A program made the position numbers and the translations under genes. A DNA stretch of 64,000 bases, from assembly GCF_000612505.1 (NCBI RefSeq), contig NZ_CP004078.1, positions 727,001 through 791,000 of the forward strand, written 5' to 3'. The DNA comes from Paenibacillus sabinae T27 (lineage in GTDB: Bacteria; Bacillota; Bacilli; Paenibacillales; Paenibacillaceae). Within the stretch, counting starts at the first letter, position 1; each line of letters begins with the position of its first letter. Shown in pieces: positions 17,096-27,250 of this stretch. The notes beneath the pieces were generated by a model. It made no database searches and was not told the origin of the DNA. It saw only the letters and a program-made list of their open reading frames with translations.

Positions 17096-20000
17096 ATGAA
17101 AACAATCAAATCAGCTTGTCAATTACATCCCAAGGCACTTGAAATAAATGTTGGTGATCAGATCGAGCAACTGGATCAGATTATTCATGATACTAACGGA
17201 CAGGATTACTTCAAGAAAACATTCATAACAGATGGTATGAAGACTCTTCTTTCCAAAGGTATGGCACGTCTTGCCGGAAAGTCAAACGATACAGTGTTCC
17301 ATCTTAAACAAGCTATGGGTGGTGGTAAAACACACTTAATGGTTGGTTTTGGACTCCTAGCAAGAGATTCAGCGCTTCGGGAGAAACAAATAGGCTCTAT
17401 TCCGTATCAGTCTGATTTTGCTTCGGCAAGTATAGCTGCCTTTAATGGGCGTAACAATCCTCATACTTATTTCTGGGGAGAAATTGCTCGACAGTTAGGT
17501 AAAGAGGGTCTTTTCAGGGAATATTGGGAATCAGGTGCAAAGGCGCCGGATGAACAGTCATGGATAAAACTGTTCGAAGGTGAAGAGCCTATTCTTATAC
17601 TATTGGATGAAATGCCGCCATATTTCCATTATTACAGCACTCAGGTATTGGGGCATGGAACGATCGCAGACGTGATTACCAGAGCATTTTCTAACATGCT
17701 GACAGCAGCTCAGAAAAAGAAAAATGTTTGTATTGTAGTATCTGACCTGGAGGCCGCCTATGATACTGGCGGAAAGTTGATACAGCGTGCTCTTGATGAT
17801 GCTACACAGGAGTTGGGACGTGCGGAGGTTTCGATTACTCCGGTTAACTTAGAATCTAATGAAATCTATCAAATTCTTCGTAAACGGCTCTTTCTCTCGT
17901 TGCCTGATAAAAGCGAGATAGCAGAGATTGCCTCCGTTTATGCGTCAAGGTTGGCAGAAGCAGCAAAGGCCAAAACAGTTGAAAGAAGTGCTGAAGCATT
18001 AGCCAACGACATTGAGTCAACATACCCATTTCATCCAAGCTTCAAGAGTATTGTTGCCCTGTTTAAGGAAAATGAAAAGTTTAAACAAACGCGTGGTTTG
18101 ATGGAATTGGTTTCACGTCTCTTGAAATCGGTTTGGGAAAGCAGCGATGACGTGTATCTGATTGGTGCTCAGCACTTTGATCTTTCCATTCATGATGTCC
18201 GTGAGAAGCTTGCTGATATCTCAGAAATGCGTGATGTAATTGCAAGAGACCTATGGGATTCCACGGACAGCGCCCATGCGCAGATCATCGACATCAACAG
18301 CGGGAATCATTATGCAAAACAGGTTGGAACTTTGTTGCTGACTGCGAGTCTTTCAACCGCAGTCAATTCCGTAAAGGGTCTTACTCAAAGTGAAATGCTT
18401 GAATGCTTAATCGATCCCAATCACCAAGGAAGTGGGTTTTTAACCGCGTTCAGTGAGCTTCAAAAATTAGCGTGGTATTTACACCAAACTCAAGAAGGCC
18501 GTAACTATTTCAGTCACCAGGAAAACTTAACAAAAAAGCTGCAAGGCTATGCGGATAAAGCTCCGCAGAACAAGGTGGATGAACTGATCCGCCATCGTCT
18601 TGAAGAGATGTATAAGCCGGAAACCAAAGAAGCTTATGAAAAAGTATTGCCTTTGCCTGAAATGGACGAAGCAGCGGCTGTTCTAAAGATAGGTCGGGCA
18701 CTTTTGATTATTAGTCCTGATGGAAAGACCCCTCCGGGTGTTGTTGCAAATTTTTTTAAGGATTTGGTTAACAAAAACAATCTGCTGGTTTTGACTGGGG
18801 ATAAGTCATCTATTGCGAGTATTGATAAAGCTGCCCGCCATGTCTATGCAGTAACAAAAGCGGATATGGAAATTCCCGATTCACATCCGCAGCGAAAAGA
18901 GCTTGATGAGAAGAAAGCTCAATATGAACAGGATTTCCAAACCACTGTTCTTTCCGTGTTCGACAAACTTCTCTTTCCGGGAAACAATAGAGGGGAAGAT
19001 GTGCTACGTCCCAAAGCACTCGATAGTACGTATCCATCCAATGAACCCTACAATGGTGAACGACAGGTTGTAAAAACGTTAACTTCTGACCCCATCAAAT
19101 TATATACCCAGATCAGTGAAAACTTTGATGCTCTTCGTGCCAGAGCCGAGTCTTTGCTTTTCGGTTCTCAGGATGAGGCGCGGAAGACTGACTTACTCGA
19201 CAGAATGAAGCAGAAGACTCAAATGCCGTGGCTTCCTAGTCGTGGATTTGATCAGTTGGCCATTGAAGCTTGCCAGCGTGGTGTATGGGAGGATTTGGGT
19301 AATGGATACATTACGAAGAAACCGAAACCCAAAACAACAGAGGTCATTATTAGTGAAGATTCATCACCGGATGATTCAGGCACGGTGCGTTTAAGGATTG
19401 GTGTGGTAAATGCAGGAAATGGCCCTCGAATCCACTTTGCAGAGGACAGCGATGTTTCCGAAAGCTGCCCAGTACTGAGTGACAACACACTGGCAACAAG
19501 AGCACTGCGAGTTCAGTTTCTTGCTGTCGATCCCACAGGAAAGAACCTAACTGGTGCTCCTACAACATGGAAGAATCGACTGACACTGCGCAATCGGTTT
19601 AACGAAGTTTCTCGAACAGTAGAACTGTTTGTTGCACCGAAAGGTATAATAAAGTACACCTTAGATGGTTCTGAAGCTCGAAACGGAACTGAATATACAG
19701 GTCCTATCCAATTGGGAGATGAAGAGACGACAGTTTATGTCTTTGCTGAATGTGAAGGCCTTGAGGAAAAACGCAATTTTACCTTTTACAAGTCAGGCTC
19801 AAAGGAAGTTCCCATTATGAAAGAGGCCCCTGCGATTTGGTCCAGTCCATCACCAAAACGATTGGACAGTTCCTCGAAAACATATGAGGGACTGAAGATG
19901 GCCAAGGAGAAATGCATTGAATTTGAACAGGTGACGCTGATGGTGGGTTCTGCACCTAAGGTCATCCATCTTTCCCTTGGTGAAATGAAGATCAGTGCAG

Positions 20001-20164
20001 GGTTTATTGAAAGGGAGCTGACACATCTTCAAACCCTCCTTAGCCCGGATGCACCTGTAATTATGACATTTAAAAAAGCCTATACGCCAACCGGTTTTGA
20101 TTTGGAGCAATTTGCCAAACAGCTAGGGATTGAGATAGGTAACGGAGAGGTAGAACAAAAATGA
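17096..20164 (+). CDS. DUF499-family ATPase (anti-phage-associated), 1022 aa
   Basis: P-loop ATPase of the COG1483/DUF499 type: LKQAMGGGKTHLMVGFG (Walker A, ~75-90), ILILLDEMPPYFHYYS (Walker B, ~165-180), then a long helical region and a C-terminal beta-rich part. GGAAGGAA precedes the ATG. Its stop overlaps the DUF3780 ATG. In databases DUF499, DUF3780, DUF1156 and a helicase repeatedly occur as one anti-phage-associated block, and that exact order is found here. The ATPase is likely the large motor or switch of the complex; its mechanism is not established. Confidence 0.85.
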   Translation: MKTIKSACQLHPKALEINVGDQIEQLDQIIHDTNGQDYFKKTFITDGMKTLLSKGMARLAGKSNDTVFHLKQAMGGGKTHLMVGFGLLARDSALREKQIGSIPYQSDFASASIAAFNGRNNPHTYFWGEIARQLGKEGLFREYWESGAKAPDEQSWIKLFEGEEPILILLDEMPPYFHYYSTQVLGHGTIADVITRAFSNMLTAAQKKKNVCIVVSDLEAAYDTGGKLIQRALDDATQELGRAEVSITPVNLESNEIYQILRKRLFLSLPDKSEIAEIASVYASRLAEAAKAKTVERSAEALANDIESTYPFHPSFKSIVALFKENEKFKQTRGLMELVSRLLKSVWESSDDVYLIGAQHFDLSIHDVREKLADISEMRDVIARDLWDSTDSAHAQIIDINSGNHYAKQVGTLLLTASLSTAVNSVKGLTQSEMLECLIDPNHQGSGFLTAFSELQKLAWYLHQTQEGRNYFSHQENLTKKLQGYADKAPQNKVDELIRHRLEEMYKPETKEAYEKVLPLPEMDEAAAVLKIGRALLIISPDGKTPPGVVANFFKDLVNKNNLLVLTGDKSSIASIDKAARHVYAVTKADMEIPDSHPQRKELDEKKAQYEQDFQTTVLSVFDKLLFPGNNRGEDVLRPKALDSTYPSNEPYNGERQVVKTLTSDPIKLYTQISENFDALRARAESLLFGSQDEARKTDLLDRMKQKTQMPWLPSRGFDQLAIEACQRGVWEDLGNGYITKKPKPKTTEVIISEDSSPDDSGTVRLRIGVVNAGNGPRIHFAEDSDVSESCPVLSDNTLATRALRVQFLAVDPTGKNLTGAPTTWKNRLTLRNRFNEVSRTVELFVAPKGIIKYTLDGSEARNGTEYTGPIQLGDEETTVYVFAECEGLEEKRNFTFYKSGSKEVPIMKEAPAIWSSPSPKRLDSSSKTYEGLKMAKEKCIEFEQVTLMVGSAPKVIHLSLGEMKISAGFIERELTHLQTLLSPDAPVIMTFKKAYTPTGFDLEQFAKQLGIEIGNGEVEQK

Positions 20165-20748
20165 GTGGCACTACTGATTTTGGGGCGCCAACAGAATTTG
20201 GGATGCACCATTTCTATGTGGACATTCCCGCGGCTCCTCGTGATGCTATCTGTATTTATGAGGATTTTGGTTTCGATGGCGATGAGGCTCGCCGCGAAAC
20301 GGTTGAATGCAGACTGATTCTTGCTCGTGAGCTTTGGAACAAAATCCGGGATGACGCCAGACGAGACTTTAATGCACGCTTAAAAAGTAAAAAGCAAAGT
20401 ACAGGCAGTTGGACAATCGGGAAAGTCAAGCTGGACCGCTTTCTGGGTAGAGAGTTATGTGTCCTTGGCTGGGCAGCGGAGCATGCCTCACCTGATGATT
20501 GCCTTGTCATATGCCAAAAATGGCTGGCTTTACGTCCCGAAGAACGCTGGTGGCTTTACAGCAAAACTGCCTCGGAGGCAGGGCATGACAGTCAATCCGA
20601 TCGTGGCTGGCGCAAAGCACTCTACTGTGCATTGTCTGACGGCTCCAATATTAAGCTAGAACCCAAAAAGAAGCCAAAGACAAAACAGAAACCAGAACAA
20701 CAAGAGGCCCTGACTCTTTTTGATTTTATAGAAAAGGGAGATATCTAA
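20161..20748 (+). CDS. DUF3780-like protein, 195 aa
   Basis: Starts in the ATGA overlap with the DUF499 gene and ends in TAATG shared with the methylase start. Sequence features: FGAPTEFGMHHFYVDIP near the N-terminus, RRETVECRLILARELWNKI, and a Trp-rich stretch (KWLALRPEERWWLYS, near 120-135); the last ~30 residues are a Lys-rich tail (KKKPKTKQKPEQQ) then LFDFIEKGD. Size, position and these features match the DUF3780 partner of DUF499 systems. Biochemical role unknown. Confidence 0.8.
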   Translation: MSGTTDFGAPTEFGMHHFYVDIPAAPRDAICIYEDFGFDGDEARRETVECRLILARELWNKIRDDARRDFNARLKSKKQSTGSWTIGKVKLDRFLGRELCVLGWAAEHASPDDCLVICQKWLALRPEERWWLYSKTASEAGHDSQSDRGWRKALYCALSDGSNIKLEPKKKPKTKQKPEQQEALTLFDFIEKGDI

Positions 20749-23585
20749 TGGCACTAGCACCATTTGAATGGAAAGACAAACCGGCATTGATTGAACATTT
20801 GTTTCCGGTTCAGAAAATATCCGCTGAGAGCTACAAAGAGCAGATGGCGGGCGCAGGCAAGACGCTTACACCACTAGGTAGTTATTGGAAAGGACGAAAG
20901 CCACTTATACTCAATAAGGCATGTATTCTTGCGTCATTACTTCCAGTTACAGAGGATCATCTCAAAGATCTGGAAATCTTTGAGATGTTGATGGGAATGG
21001 ATGCAGAGACGATGCAGAAGCGCCTTGAGGCTTCGCTTCCCCTTTCCAAACGAGATTCTGTGGGGGAATTATTAGTGTTGCCTTACTCCGAACAGGTAAG
21101 TAAGGCGAAACGCCCCGAAGAACTCGACGATCACTTTTTTGCACATATCTGGTACAGCGTGAATCAGCATCTGGGTACCACTGCCAAATCGATTCCTGAA
21201 CTAGTAGAACAGATGGGCATTGCCCGTTTTGGACGACGTCCAAAAGTTGCCGATGTTTTCTCGGGCTCTGGGCAGATTCCCTATGAAGCTGCACGCCTGG
21301 GCTGTGATGTTTATGCTTCCGACCTCAATCCCATTGCTTGTATGCTTACCTGGGGAGCCTTCAATATCGTCGGTGCCAGTAAGGAAAAACGGGCTGAAAT
21401 GAGTAAGGCTCAGAGGATACTGGCGCAGCAGATTCAAAAAGAAATTGATGAATTGGGTGTTGAGACTGACGGATTGGGGTGGAGAGCAAAAGCGTATCTC
21501 TACTGCGTTGAAGTTAAGTGTCCGGAAACGGGCTGGATGGTACCTCTTCTACCCAACTTTATTGTAAATAGAACAGAAAGTATAATTTTAAGGTTGAAAC
21601 CGGACCCTCATAAAAAAATATATGATATTGAAGTTGGTTTCGCTAATTCTGAAACTGAGCTATATGATGCCAAAAATGGTACGGTTCAAAATGGACAAGT
21701 TGTACATTCTCCAGACGGCACCACTCAATATCGAGTGAATATCAAAACTATCCGAGGAGATTACAAAGAGGGTAAAGAAAATAAGAATCGGCTTCGCATG
21801 TGGGAAAAAGCTGATTTTATACCTCGCCCGGATGATATATTTCAGGAGCGACTTTACTGCATTCAATGGATGAAAAAGAAGCCAATAGGATTGAAATATG
21901 ATATTGAATACCGTTCGGTCACAGATGAAGATCTGGCTCGAGAGAAAAAAGTAATTGATTATGTAGGAATTCATCTTACAGAATGGCAAGAAAAGGGATG
22001 TATCCCCGATATGATCATTGAATCTGGGGACAAAACAGATGAGCCCATTAGAACTCGTGGCTGGACTCATTGGCATCATTTGTTTAATCCAAGACAACTT
22101 CATATTTTGGGTGTTATTAACAAATATATTTCTGATTATCCTGAATTTGTAGTTATGTTTCCTGCTATGTTGAATTTACAATCAAAGCTTTGTGCTTGGC
22201 ATAATGATGGAAGGAAAGGCGGGTTGCAAAATGTGTTTTCTAATCAGGCCCTTAATACTTTGTACAATTACGGGTCACGAGGTCTATTAGACATCATCCA
22301 TTATTTGAATAAAACAAATGAGATAGAAAGCAAAGTTAATACTAATACCGAAGTAAAAACACATCCAGCTCAAGACCTCAAAGTCGAAAACGATATCTAT
22401 GTTACCGATCCCCCTTATGGTGATGCGGTGAAATATGAAGAGATCACCGAGTTTTTCATTTCTTGGCTCCGAAAAAATCCTTCGAAAGACTTTGCGCACT
22501 GGACCTGGGATAGCCGTCGTTCATTAGCTATTAAAGGAGAGGATGAGGGCTTCCGTCGAGGCATGGTTGCGGCATACCGTAAGATGACCCAAAAGATGCC
22601 GGATAACGGCATTCAGGTTCTTATGTTTACCCATCAAAGTGGGGCAATATGGGCTGATATGGCAAATATCATCTGGGCTAGTGGTTTGCAGGTAACAGCG
22701 GCTTGGTATGTGGTCACGGAAACGGATTCTGCCTTACGTCAGGGAGCCAACGTCAAAGGGACTATCATTCTTGTCCTCCGAAAACGCCATCAGGAGCTGG
22801 AAACCTTCCGAGATGATTTGGGTTGGGAAATTGAGGAAGCAGTAAAAGAGCAGGTAGAATCGTTGATTGGACTAGATAAAAAAGTACGGGCCCAAAATTC
22901 CGAAGGGCTATATACCGATGCTGACTTACAAATGGCGGGATATGCCGCCGCTTTGAAAGTCTTGACTGCTTACTCCCGCATTGATGGCAAGGACATGGTG
23001 ATCGAGGCTGAAGCACCTCGTCAAAAAGGAAGGAAGACCTTTGTGGATGAATTGATCGATTTTGCTGTCCAGACTGCCGTCCAGTTCCTTGTCCCGGTGG
23101 GTTTTGAAAAAGGGGAATGGCAGAAACTGCAGGCTGTGGAGCGTTTCTATCTTAAGATGGCGGAGATGGAGCATCAAGGTGCCAATTCATTGGATAATTA
23201 CCAGAACTTTGCTAAAGCGTTCAAAGTCCATCACTTTGACCAGTTGATGAGCGATAGCTCCAAAGCAAATTCGGCACGTTTGAAGCTATCGACCGAGTTT
23301 AAAGGTGGGATGATGTCCGGGGATGCTGAAATTGCGGAGACACCGCTTCGGGCTTTACTTTATGCTCTCCATGAACTCTCTAAAGAGGTGGAAGTAGAAG
23401 ACGTGCTGTTGCACCTGATGGACAATTGTCCTAATTACCTACCCAACAAGACTTTGCTCTCCAAAATGGCAGATTATCTGGCGGAAAAACGTGAAGGTCT
23501 GAAAGGCACAAAAACCTTTAAACCCGATATTGAGGCGAGCTGTGCACGAATACTTTCGGAGGCAATAAGAAACCAGAGGTTATAA
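20748..23585 (+). CDS. DUF1156 DNA adenine methyltransferase, 945 aa
   Basis: N-terminal DUF1156 segment (LIEHLFPVQKISAESYKEQ) is followed by the AdoMet-binding motif VADVFSGSGQIPYEAARLGC (~165-185) with SDLNPIAC, and the catalytic DPPYGD motif (~553) followed by EEITEFFISWLRK. This is the order and spacing of COG1743 adenine-specific methylases. A C-terminal helical part of ~250 residues follows. The likely role is to mark self DNA for the DUF499 system. Translation is coupled to the DUF3780 gene (1-nt overlap). Confidence 0.87.
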   Translation: MALAPFEWKDKPALIEHLFPVQKISAESYKEQMAGAGKTLTPLGSYWKGRKPLILNKACILASLLPVTEDHLKDLEIFEMLMGMDAETMQKRLEASLPLSKRDSVGELLVLPYSEQVSKAKRPEELDDHFFAHIWYSVNQHLGTTAKSIPELVEQMGIARFGRRPKVADVFSGSGQIPYEAARLGCDVYASDLNPIACMLTWGAFNIVGASKEKRAEMSKAQRILAQQIQKEIDELGVETDGLGWRAKAYLYCVEVKCPETGWMVPLLPNFIVNRTESIILRLKPDPHKKIYDIEVGFANSETELYDAKNGTVQNGQVVHSPDGTTQYRVNIKTIRGDYKEGKENKNRLRMWEKADFIPRPDDIFQERLYCIQWMKKKPIGLKYDIEYRSVTDEDLAREKKVIDYVGIHLTEWQEKGCIPDMIIESGDKTDEPIRTRGWTHWHHLFNPRQLHILGVINKYISDYPEFVVMFPAMLNLQSKLCAWHNDGRKGGLQNVFSNQALNTLYNYGSRGLLDIIHYLNKTNEIESKVNTNTEVKTHPAQDLKVENDIYVTDPPYGDAVKYEEITEFFISWLRKNPSKDFAHWTWDSRRSLAIKGEDEGFRRGMVAAYRKMTQKMPDNGIQVLMFTHQSGAIWADMANIIWASGLQVTAAWYVVTETDSALRQGANVKGTIILVLRKRHQELETFRDDLGWEIEEAVKEQVESLIGLDKKVRAQNSEGLYTDADLQMAGYAAALKVLTAYSRIDGKDMVIEAEAPRQKGRKTFVDELIDFAVQTAVQFLVPVGFEKGEWQKLQAVERFYLKMAEMEHQGANSLDNYQNFAKAFKVHHFDQLMSDSSKANSARLKLSTEFKGGMMSGDAEIAETPLRALLYALHELSKEVEVEDVLLHLMDNCPNYLPNKTLLSKMADYLAEKREGLKGTKTFKPDIEASCARILSEAIRNQRL

Positions 23586-23588
23586 GAT

Positions 23589-26306
23589 ATGACGTTAAAG
23601 CGTTTTTCATCACGAACTGAACGGTTGGATACAGAGTTTTTGGCCGAAACTCTCAGGGGTGCATCTAAGTATTTCCGTATTGCAGGTTATTTTAGGAGTT
23701 CAATTTTTGAGCTGGTTGGCGAGGAAATCTCAAAAATCCCCGAAGTAAAGATTATATGTAATTCTGAACTGGATCTGGCTGATTTTCAGATGGCAACAAG
23801 GCGAAATACGGCCCTTAAAGAGCATTGGAACGAAGTAGATGTTGAAGCGGAAGCGCTCCTAAAAAAGGAGCGCTATCAAATCCTCGATCAGCTATTGCAG
23901 TCTGGTAATGTGGAAATAAGGGTTGTGCCGCGGGAGCGCCTATTCCTTCATGGAAAGGCAGGGTCTATACATTATCCTGATGGTAGTCGCAAGTCGTTTA
24001 TTGGTTCTGTAAATGAGTCGAAAAGTGCCTTTGCCCATAACTATGAACTGGTTTGGCAGGATGACGATGAGGAAAGCGCTGATTGGGTAGAGAGGGAGTT
24101 CTGGGCCTTGTGGAACGACGGTGTTCCTCTGCCGGAAGCCATACTTGCAGAAATCAATCGTGTGGCTAATCGTCAGGAGGTCACTGTAGAAGTATTGAAG
24201 CCGTCGGAGGTCCCGGCTGCTGCAATGGCTGAAGCTCCGATATATCGGGGCGGAGAACAATTGCAGCCCTGGCAGCGCTCCTTTTTAACCATGTTTTTGG
24301 AGCATCGGGAAACTTACGGTAAAGCCCGCTTACTTCTAGCTGACGAGGTAGGGGTTGGTAAAACACTCTCCATGGCAACTAGTGCTCTGGTGAGTGCTCT
24401 TCTTGAAGATGGTCCGGTTCTCATTCTTGCTCCGTCCACGTTAACAATTCAATGGCAAATTGAGATGATGGATAAGCTGGGGGTTCCCGCGGCTGTCTGG
24501 TCTTCTCAAAAAAAGGTGTGGATTGGTGTTGAAGGACAGATTTTATCTCCCCGCGGAGATTCATCGTCTATAAAAAAATGTCCTTATAGAATCGCTATCA
24601 TATCGACTGGTTTGATCATGCACCAGCGTGAGGGGTCTGAGTTTGTCAAAGAAGCTGGAATGCTCCTTAAGAATCGATTCGGGACAGTCATTCTGGATGA
24701 AGCACACAAAGCACGAGCAAGAGGTGGGCTGGGCGATAAAGCAGCTGAACCCAATAATCTTCTTGCTTTCATGCAGCAAATTGGAAAGCGTACCCAGCAT
24801 TTGATACTTGGTACTGCAACCCCTATCCAGACAGACGTGCGGGAGTTATGGGATCTTTTAGGGATATTGAATAGTGGAGCAGAATTTGTTCTGGGTGATT
24901 CATTATCTCCTTGGCGAGACTATGAACAAGCGATCCCATTAGTAACTGGGAGAAGTATTGTCACTTCCGAGAGAGAGGCTTGGCAGTGGTTGAGCAACCC
25001 ACTTCCTCCATCTAATGAACATCATATAGTCCAGCAGATTCGCGATCATTTGGCAATTGATACCCAGTCTTTCTTTAGCGCTCACCGGTTTGAAGACCTG
25101 GACTACATGATTCAGAACATTTGGCTTTCTGAATGTTTGGACCCCAGATTTTTCAAGGAAAATAACCCTGTATTGCGTCATACCGTTTTAAGAAAGCGAA
25201 AACAGCTTGAAGACGATGGACTTTTAGAAAAAGTCGGTGTTAATACGCATCCGGTAACCCGAAACCTGGGACAATATCAGTCTCGTTTTGTCGGCTTGGG
25301 GATTCCAACAAACACACCCTTTCAGGTAGCATATGAAAAAGCCGAAGAGTTTTGCACGCTTCTTCAATCTAGGACCAAAGCTGGCGGTTTTATGAAATCT
25401 CTGATGCTACAGCGTATTTGTTCGAGCTTTGCGTCTGGGTTGAAAACTGCACAGAAAATGCTTAAGCATTCTATTTCAAATGAGGATGACGACCATACTG
25501 AAGAGGTAGAACACATCCTTTCTGAAATGACGCCTGCAGAGGTTGCCTGTCTCAAAGCAATAGAAACACAGCTATCACGTGCTGAAGCAGTAGATTCTAA
25601 ACTCAATACAGTGAAGTGGTTCTTGACTGAATTCAGGACGGATGGAAAAACATGGCTTGAACATGGCTGTATTATTTTCAGCCAGTACTTCGATACGGCG
25701 GAATGGATCGCCAAAGAGCTTGCCAAGTCTTTCAAAGGTGAAGTTGTTGCCGTATATGCAGGTGTAGGAAAGAGCGGACTTTTTCGAGGCGAGCAGTTTA
25801 ACAATGTAGAACGTGAAGTCATTAAGGCTGCTGTTAGAACCCGTGAAATTCGGTTGGTAGTAGCAACAGATGCAGCCTGCGAGGGGTTGAACCTTCAAAC
25901 CTTAGGCACCTTGATTAACATCGATCTTCCTTGGAATCCGTCTCGACTGGAACAGCGACTGGGTAGAATCAAGAGGTTCGGACAGGCTCGTAAGTTCGTT
26001 GACATGCTCAATCTTGTTTACAGTGAGACACAGGATGAGAAGGTCTATAATGTTTTATCTGAACGGCTGCGCGACACCTACGACATATTTGGCAGCCTTC
26101 CTGACACCATCGATGATGAATGGATTGAGAACGAAGAAGAGCTTAAGGAACGAATGAACGAATATATGCACGAAAGAAAAAAGGCTCAGGATGCTTTTTC
26201 AGTAAAGTATCGTGGAACCTTAGATCCTGCAGCACATTTATGGGAACGATGTGCATCTGTTTTATCCCGTCGTGACATTGTAAATAAACTAAGTGAGCCG
26301 TGGTAA
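23589..26306 (+). CDS. PLD-like / SNF2-type SF2 helicase, 905 aa
   Basis: The N-terminal ~200 residues resemble a phospholipase-D nuclease domain with one HxK motif (FLHGKAGSIHYPDGS, ~120) followed by FIGSVNESKSAFAHN; only one clear copy is present. The helicase core begins at ~230: LLADEVGVGKTLSMATS (I), VILDEAHKARARG (II, ~370), LILGTATPIQ (III), ATDAACEGLNLQ (V), NPSRLEQRLGRIKRFGQ (VI, ~785). It starts 3 nt after the methylase stop and ends the operon. It probably recognises or translocates on unmodified invading DNA and may cleave it (inference). Confidence 0.87.
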   Translation: MTLKRFSSRTERLDTEFLAETLRGASKYFRIAGYFRSSIFELVGEEISKIPEVKIICNSELDLADFQMATRRNTALKEHWNEVDVEAEALLKKERYQILDQLLQSGNVEIRVVPRERLFLHGKAGSIHYPDGSRKSFIGSVNESKSAFAHNYELVWQDDDEESADWVEREFWALWNDGVPLPEAILAEINRVANRQEVTVEVLKPSEVPAAAMAEAPIYRGGEQLQPWQRSFLTMFLEHRETYGKARLLLADEVGVGKTLSMATSALVSALLEDGPVLILAPSTLTIQWQIEMMDKLGVPAAVWSSQKKVWIGVEGQILSPRGDSSSIKKCPYRIAIISTGLIMHQREGSEFVKEAGMLLKNRFGTVILDEAHKARARGGLGDKAAEPNNLLAFMQQIGKRTQHLILGTATPIQTDVRELWDLLGILNSGAEFVLGDSLSPWRDYEQAIPLVTGRSIVTSEREAWQWLSNPLPPSNEHHIVQQIRDHLAIDTQSFFSAHRFEDLDYMIQNIWLSECLDPRFFKENNPVLRHTVLRKRKQLEDDGLLEKVGVNTHPVTRNLGQYQSRFVGLGIPTNTPFQVAYEKAEEFCTLLQSRTKAGGFMKSLMLQRICSSFASGLKTAQKMLKHSISNEDDDHTEEVEHILSEMTPAEVACLKAIETQLSRAEAVDSKLNTVKWFLTEFRTDGKTWLEHGCIIFSQYFDTAEWIAKELAKSFKGEVVAVYAGVGKSGLFRGEQFNNVEREVIKAAVRTREIRLVVATDAACEGLNLQTLGTLINIDLPWNPSRLEQRLGRIKRFGQARKFVDMLNLVYSETQDEKVYNVLSERLRDTYDIFGSLPDTIDDEWIENEEELKERMNEYMHERKKAQDAFSVKYRGTLDPAAHLWERCASVLSRRDIVNKLSEPW

Positions 26307-26397
26307 ATAAGTGCCACATTCTAGTTCTGTGGTTCGGATATTAGCGCGGTACTTTTAAGGCTGATTCACGCTCTAAGAATAATATTGTACCATTAGT

Positions 26398-26440
26398 ATG
26401 ACGCGCGGATGGAGGTTCCGTCGCGTCATATTTATTTTTG
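26398..26440 (+). terminator. Terminator of the DUF499 operon
   Basis: ATGACGCG..GGA pairs with TCC..CGCGTCAT around TGGAGGT, followed by ATTTATTTTT. It lies 90 nt after the helicase stop. Confidence 0.75.
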
Positions 26441-26508
26441 AGAGATACCAGCTACATGCCGATTTAAACATTAACAACAACTTTTTTAAAACCGAACAAT
26501 TGTCGCCG

Positions 26509-26910
26509 TCACAGTCCGTATATGTGCTTCGAAGTGTAAAGCGGATCATCAACAATATTATTCTGCTCAAGTTGGAGTTGCGCGAGCATTTCCACAAACG
26601 GATTCGCCATGTTGAACGTATCGTCTAACGCGTTATTTTGATTGGTGAAAAAGGTATTTCAAGATGTTTATACGCCTTCTTAAGTCCCCAGAATTGTCCC
26701 TGATCGCCTCCTTGCATTCGAGTAAACAAAGGCTGGATATGGATATAATTTCGGAACCAATTCAGCTCTAGCCACTGATAGCTGCATTGTATTCCTAATT
26801 TACTCCAATTAACTGGATTCCAGGAACATAATAGTACGGTTCGGTTCCAAGCCAAGAAAGGGAATAAAACACAGCTTCATGAAAGTAAGAAGCCAAATAC
26901 ACATTATTCT
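26509..26910 (-). pseudogene. Decayed minus-strand gene, family unknown
   Basis: Reading leftwards, pieces in different frames join into one protein-like text: YLASYFHEAVFYSLSWLGTE..., then a shift near 26815, NWFRNYIHIQPLFTRMQGGD...KKAYKHLEIPF, a second shift near 26645, then FFTNQNNALDDTFNMANPF...LYTSKHIYGL and a stop at 26509. At least two indels break it and no start is seen. It is the only minus-strand coding signal between 5 and 44 kb, so it may be older chromosomal DNA in which the island was built. The rest of the 26.4-27.25 kb gap shows nothing except the terminator and the promoter motif. Confidence 0.45.
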
Positions 26911-27118
26911 TTGATTACTGCTCTTTTGTGGAGGTTTATGTCATTCCCTACTTTAAAAGGGGACTTTTCTATTTTTGATGGCGTCCAAGGCAGGATGTTG
27001 TTGAATTTTGACGAAGATTTAGGAAATTAGTTTAAATTTCCAAGCATGTTACTGAGCGATAAGTAAATACGGAGCATTCCAATCTAAGAACGCTGATTTA
27101 TAATGGAGAATTCGCGGG

Positions 27119-27165
27119 GAACATACGTTTCCTGACATGATTGTGCCTTTTTAATGTTTTATACT
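27119..27165 (+). promoter_or_regulatory. Shared defence promoter, copy 4 (McrBC)
   Basis: GGAACATACGTTTC, then CTGACA, 6 nt, TGCC, 12 nt, -10 box TATACT at 27160. Spacing 22 nt. The box is close to the Bacillus LexA consensus. Confidence 0.7.
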
Positions 27166-27250
27166 TGTAGCAGCGACAAGGCACATCTATCCTTGACTTA
27201 TAGTCTTACATCTTGACTTGAATTATCTCAAATACGGAGGAGTCTTTTTC

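Noticed and set aside
17096..26306. BREX or DISARM system
   Set aside because: There is no PglZ, BrxL or DrmA/DrmB-type gene; the methylase and helicase fit the DUF499/DUF3780/DUF1156 set instead.
26398..26628. 76-aa plus-strand ORF after the helicase
   Set aside because: It starts inside the terminator hairpin, has no ribosome site and is antisense to the better minus-strand remnant.
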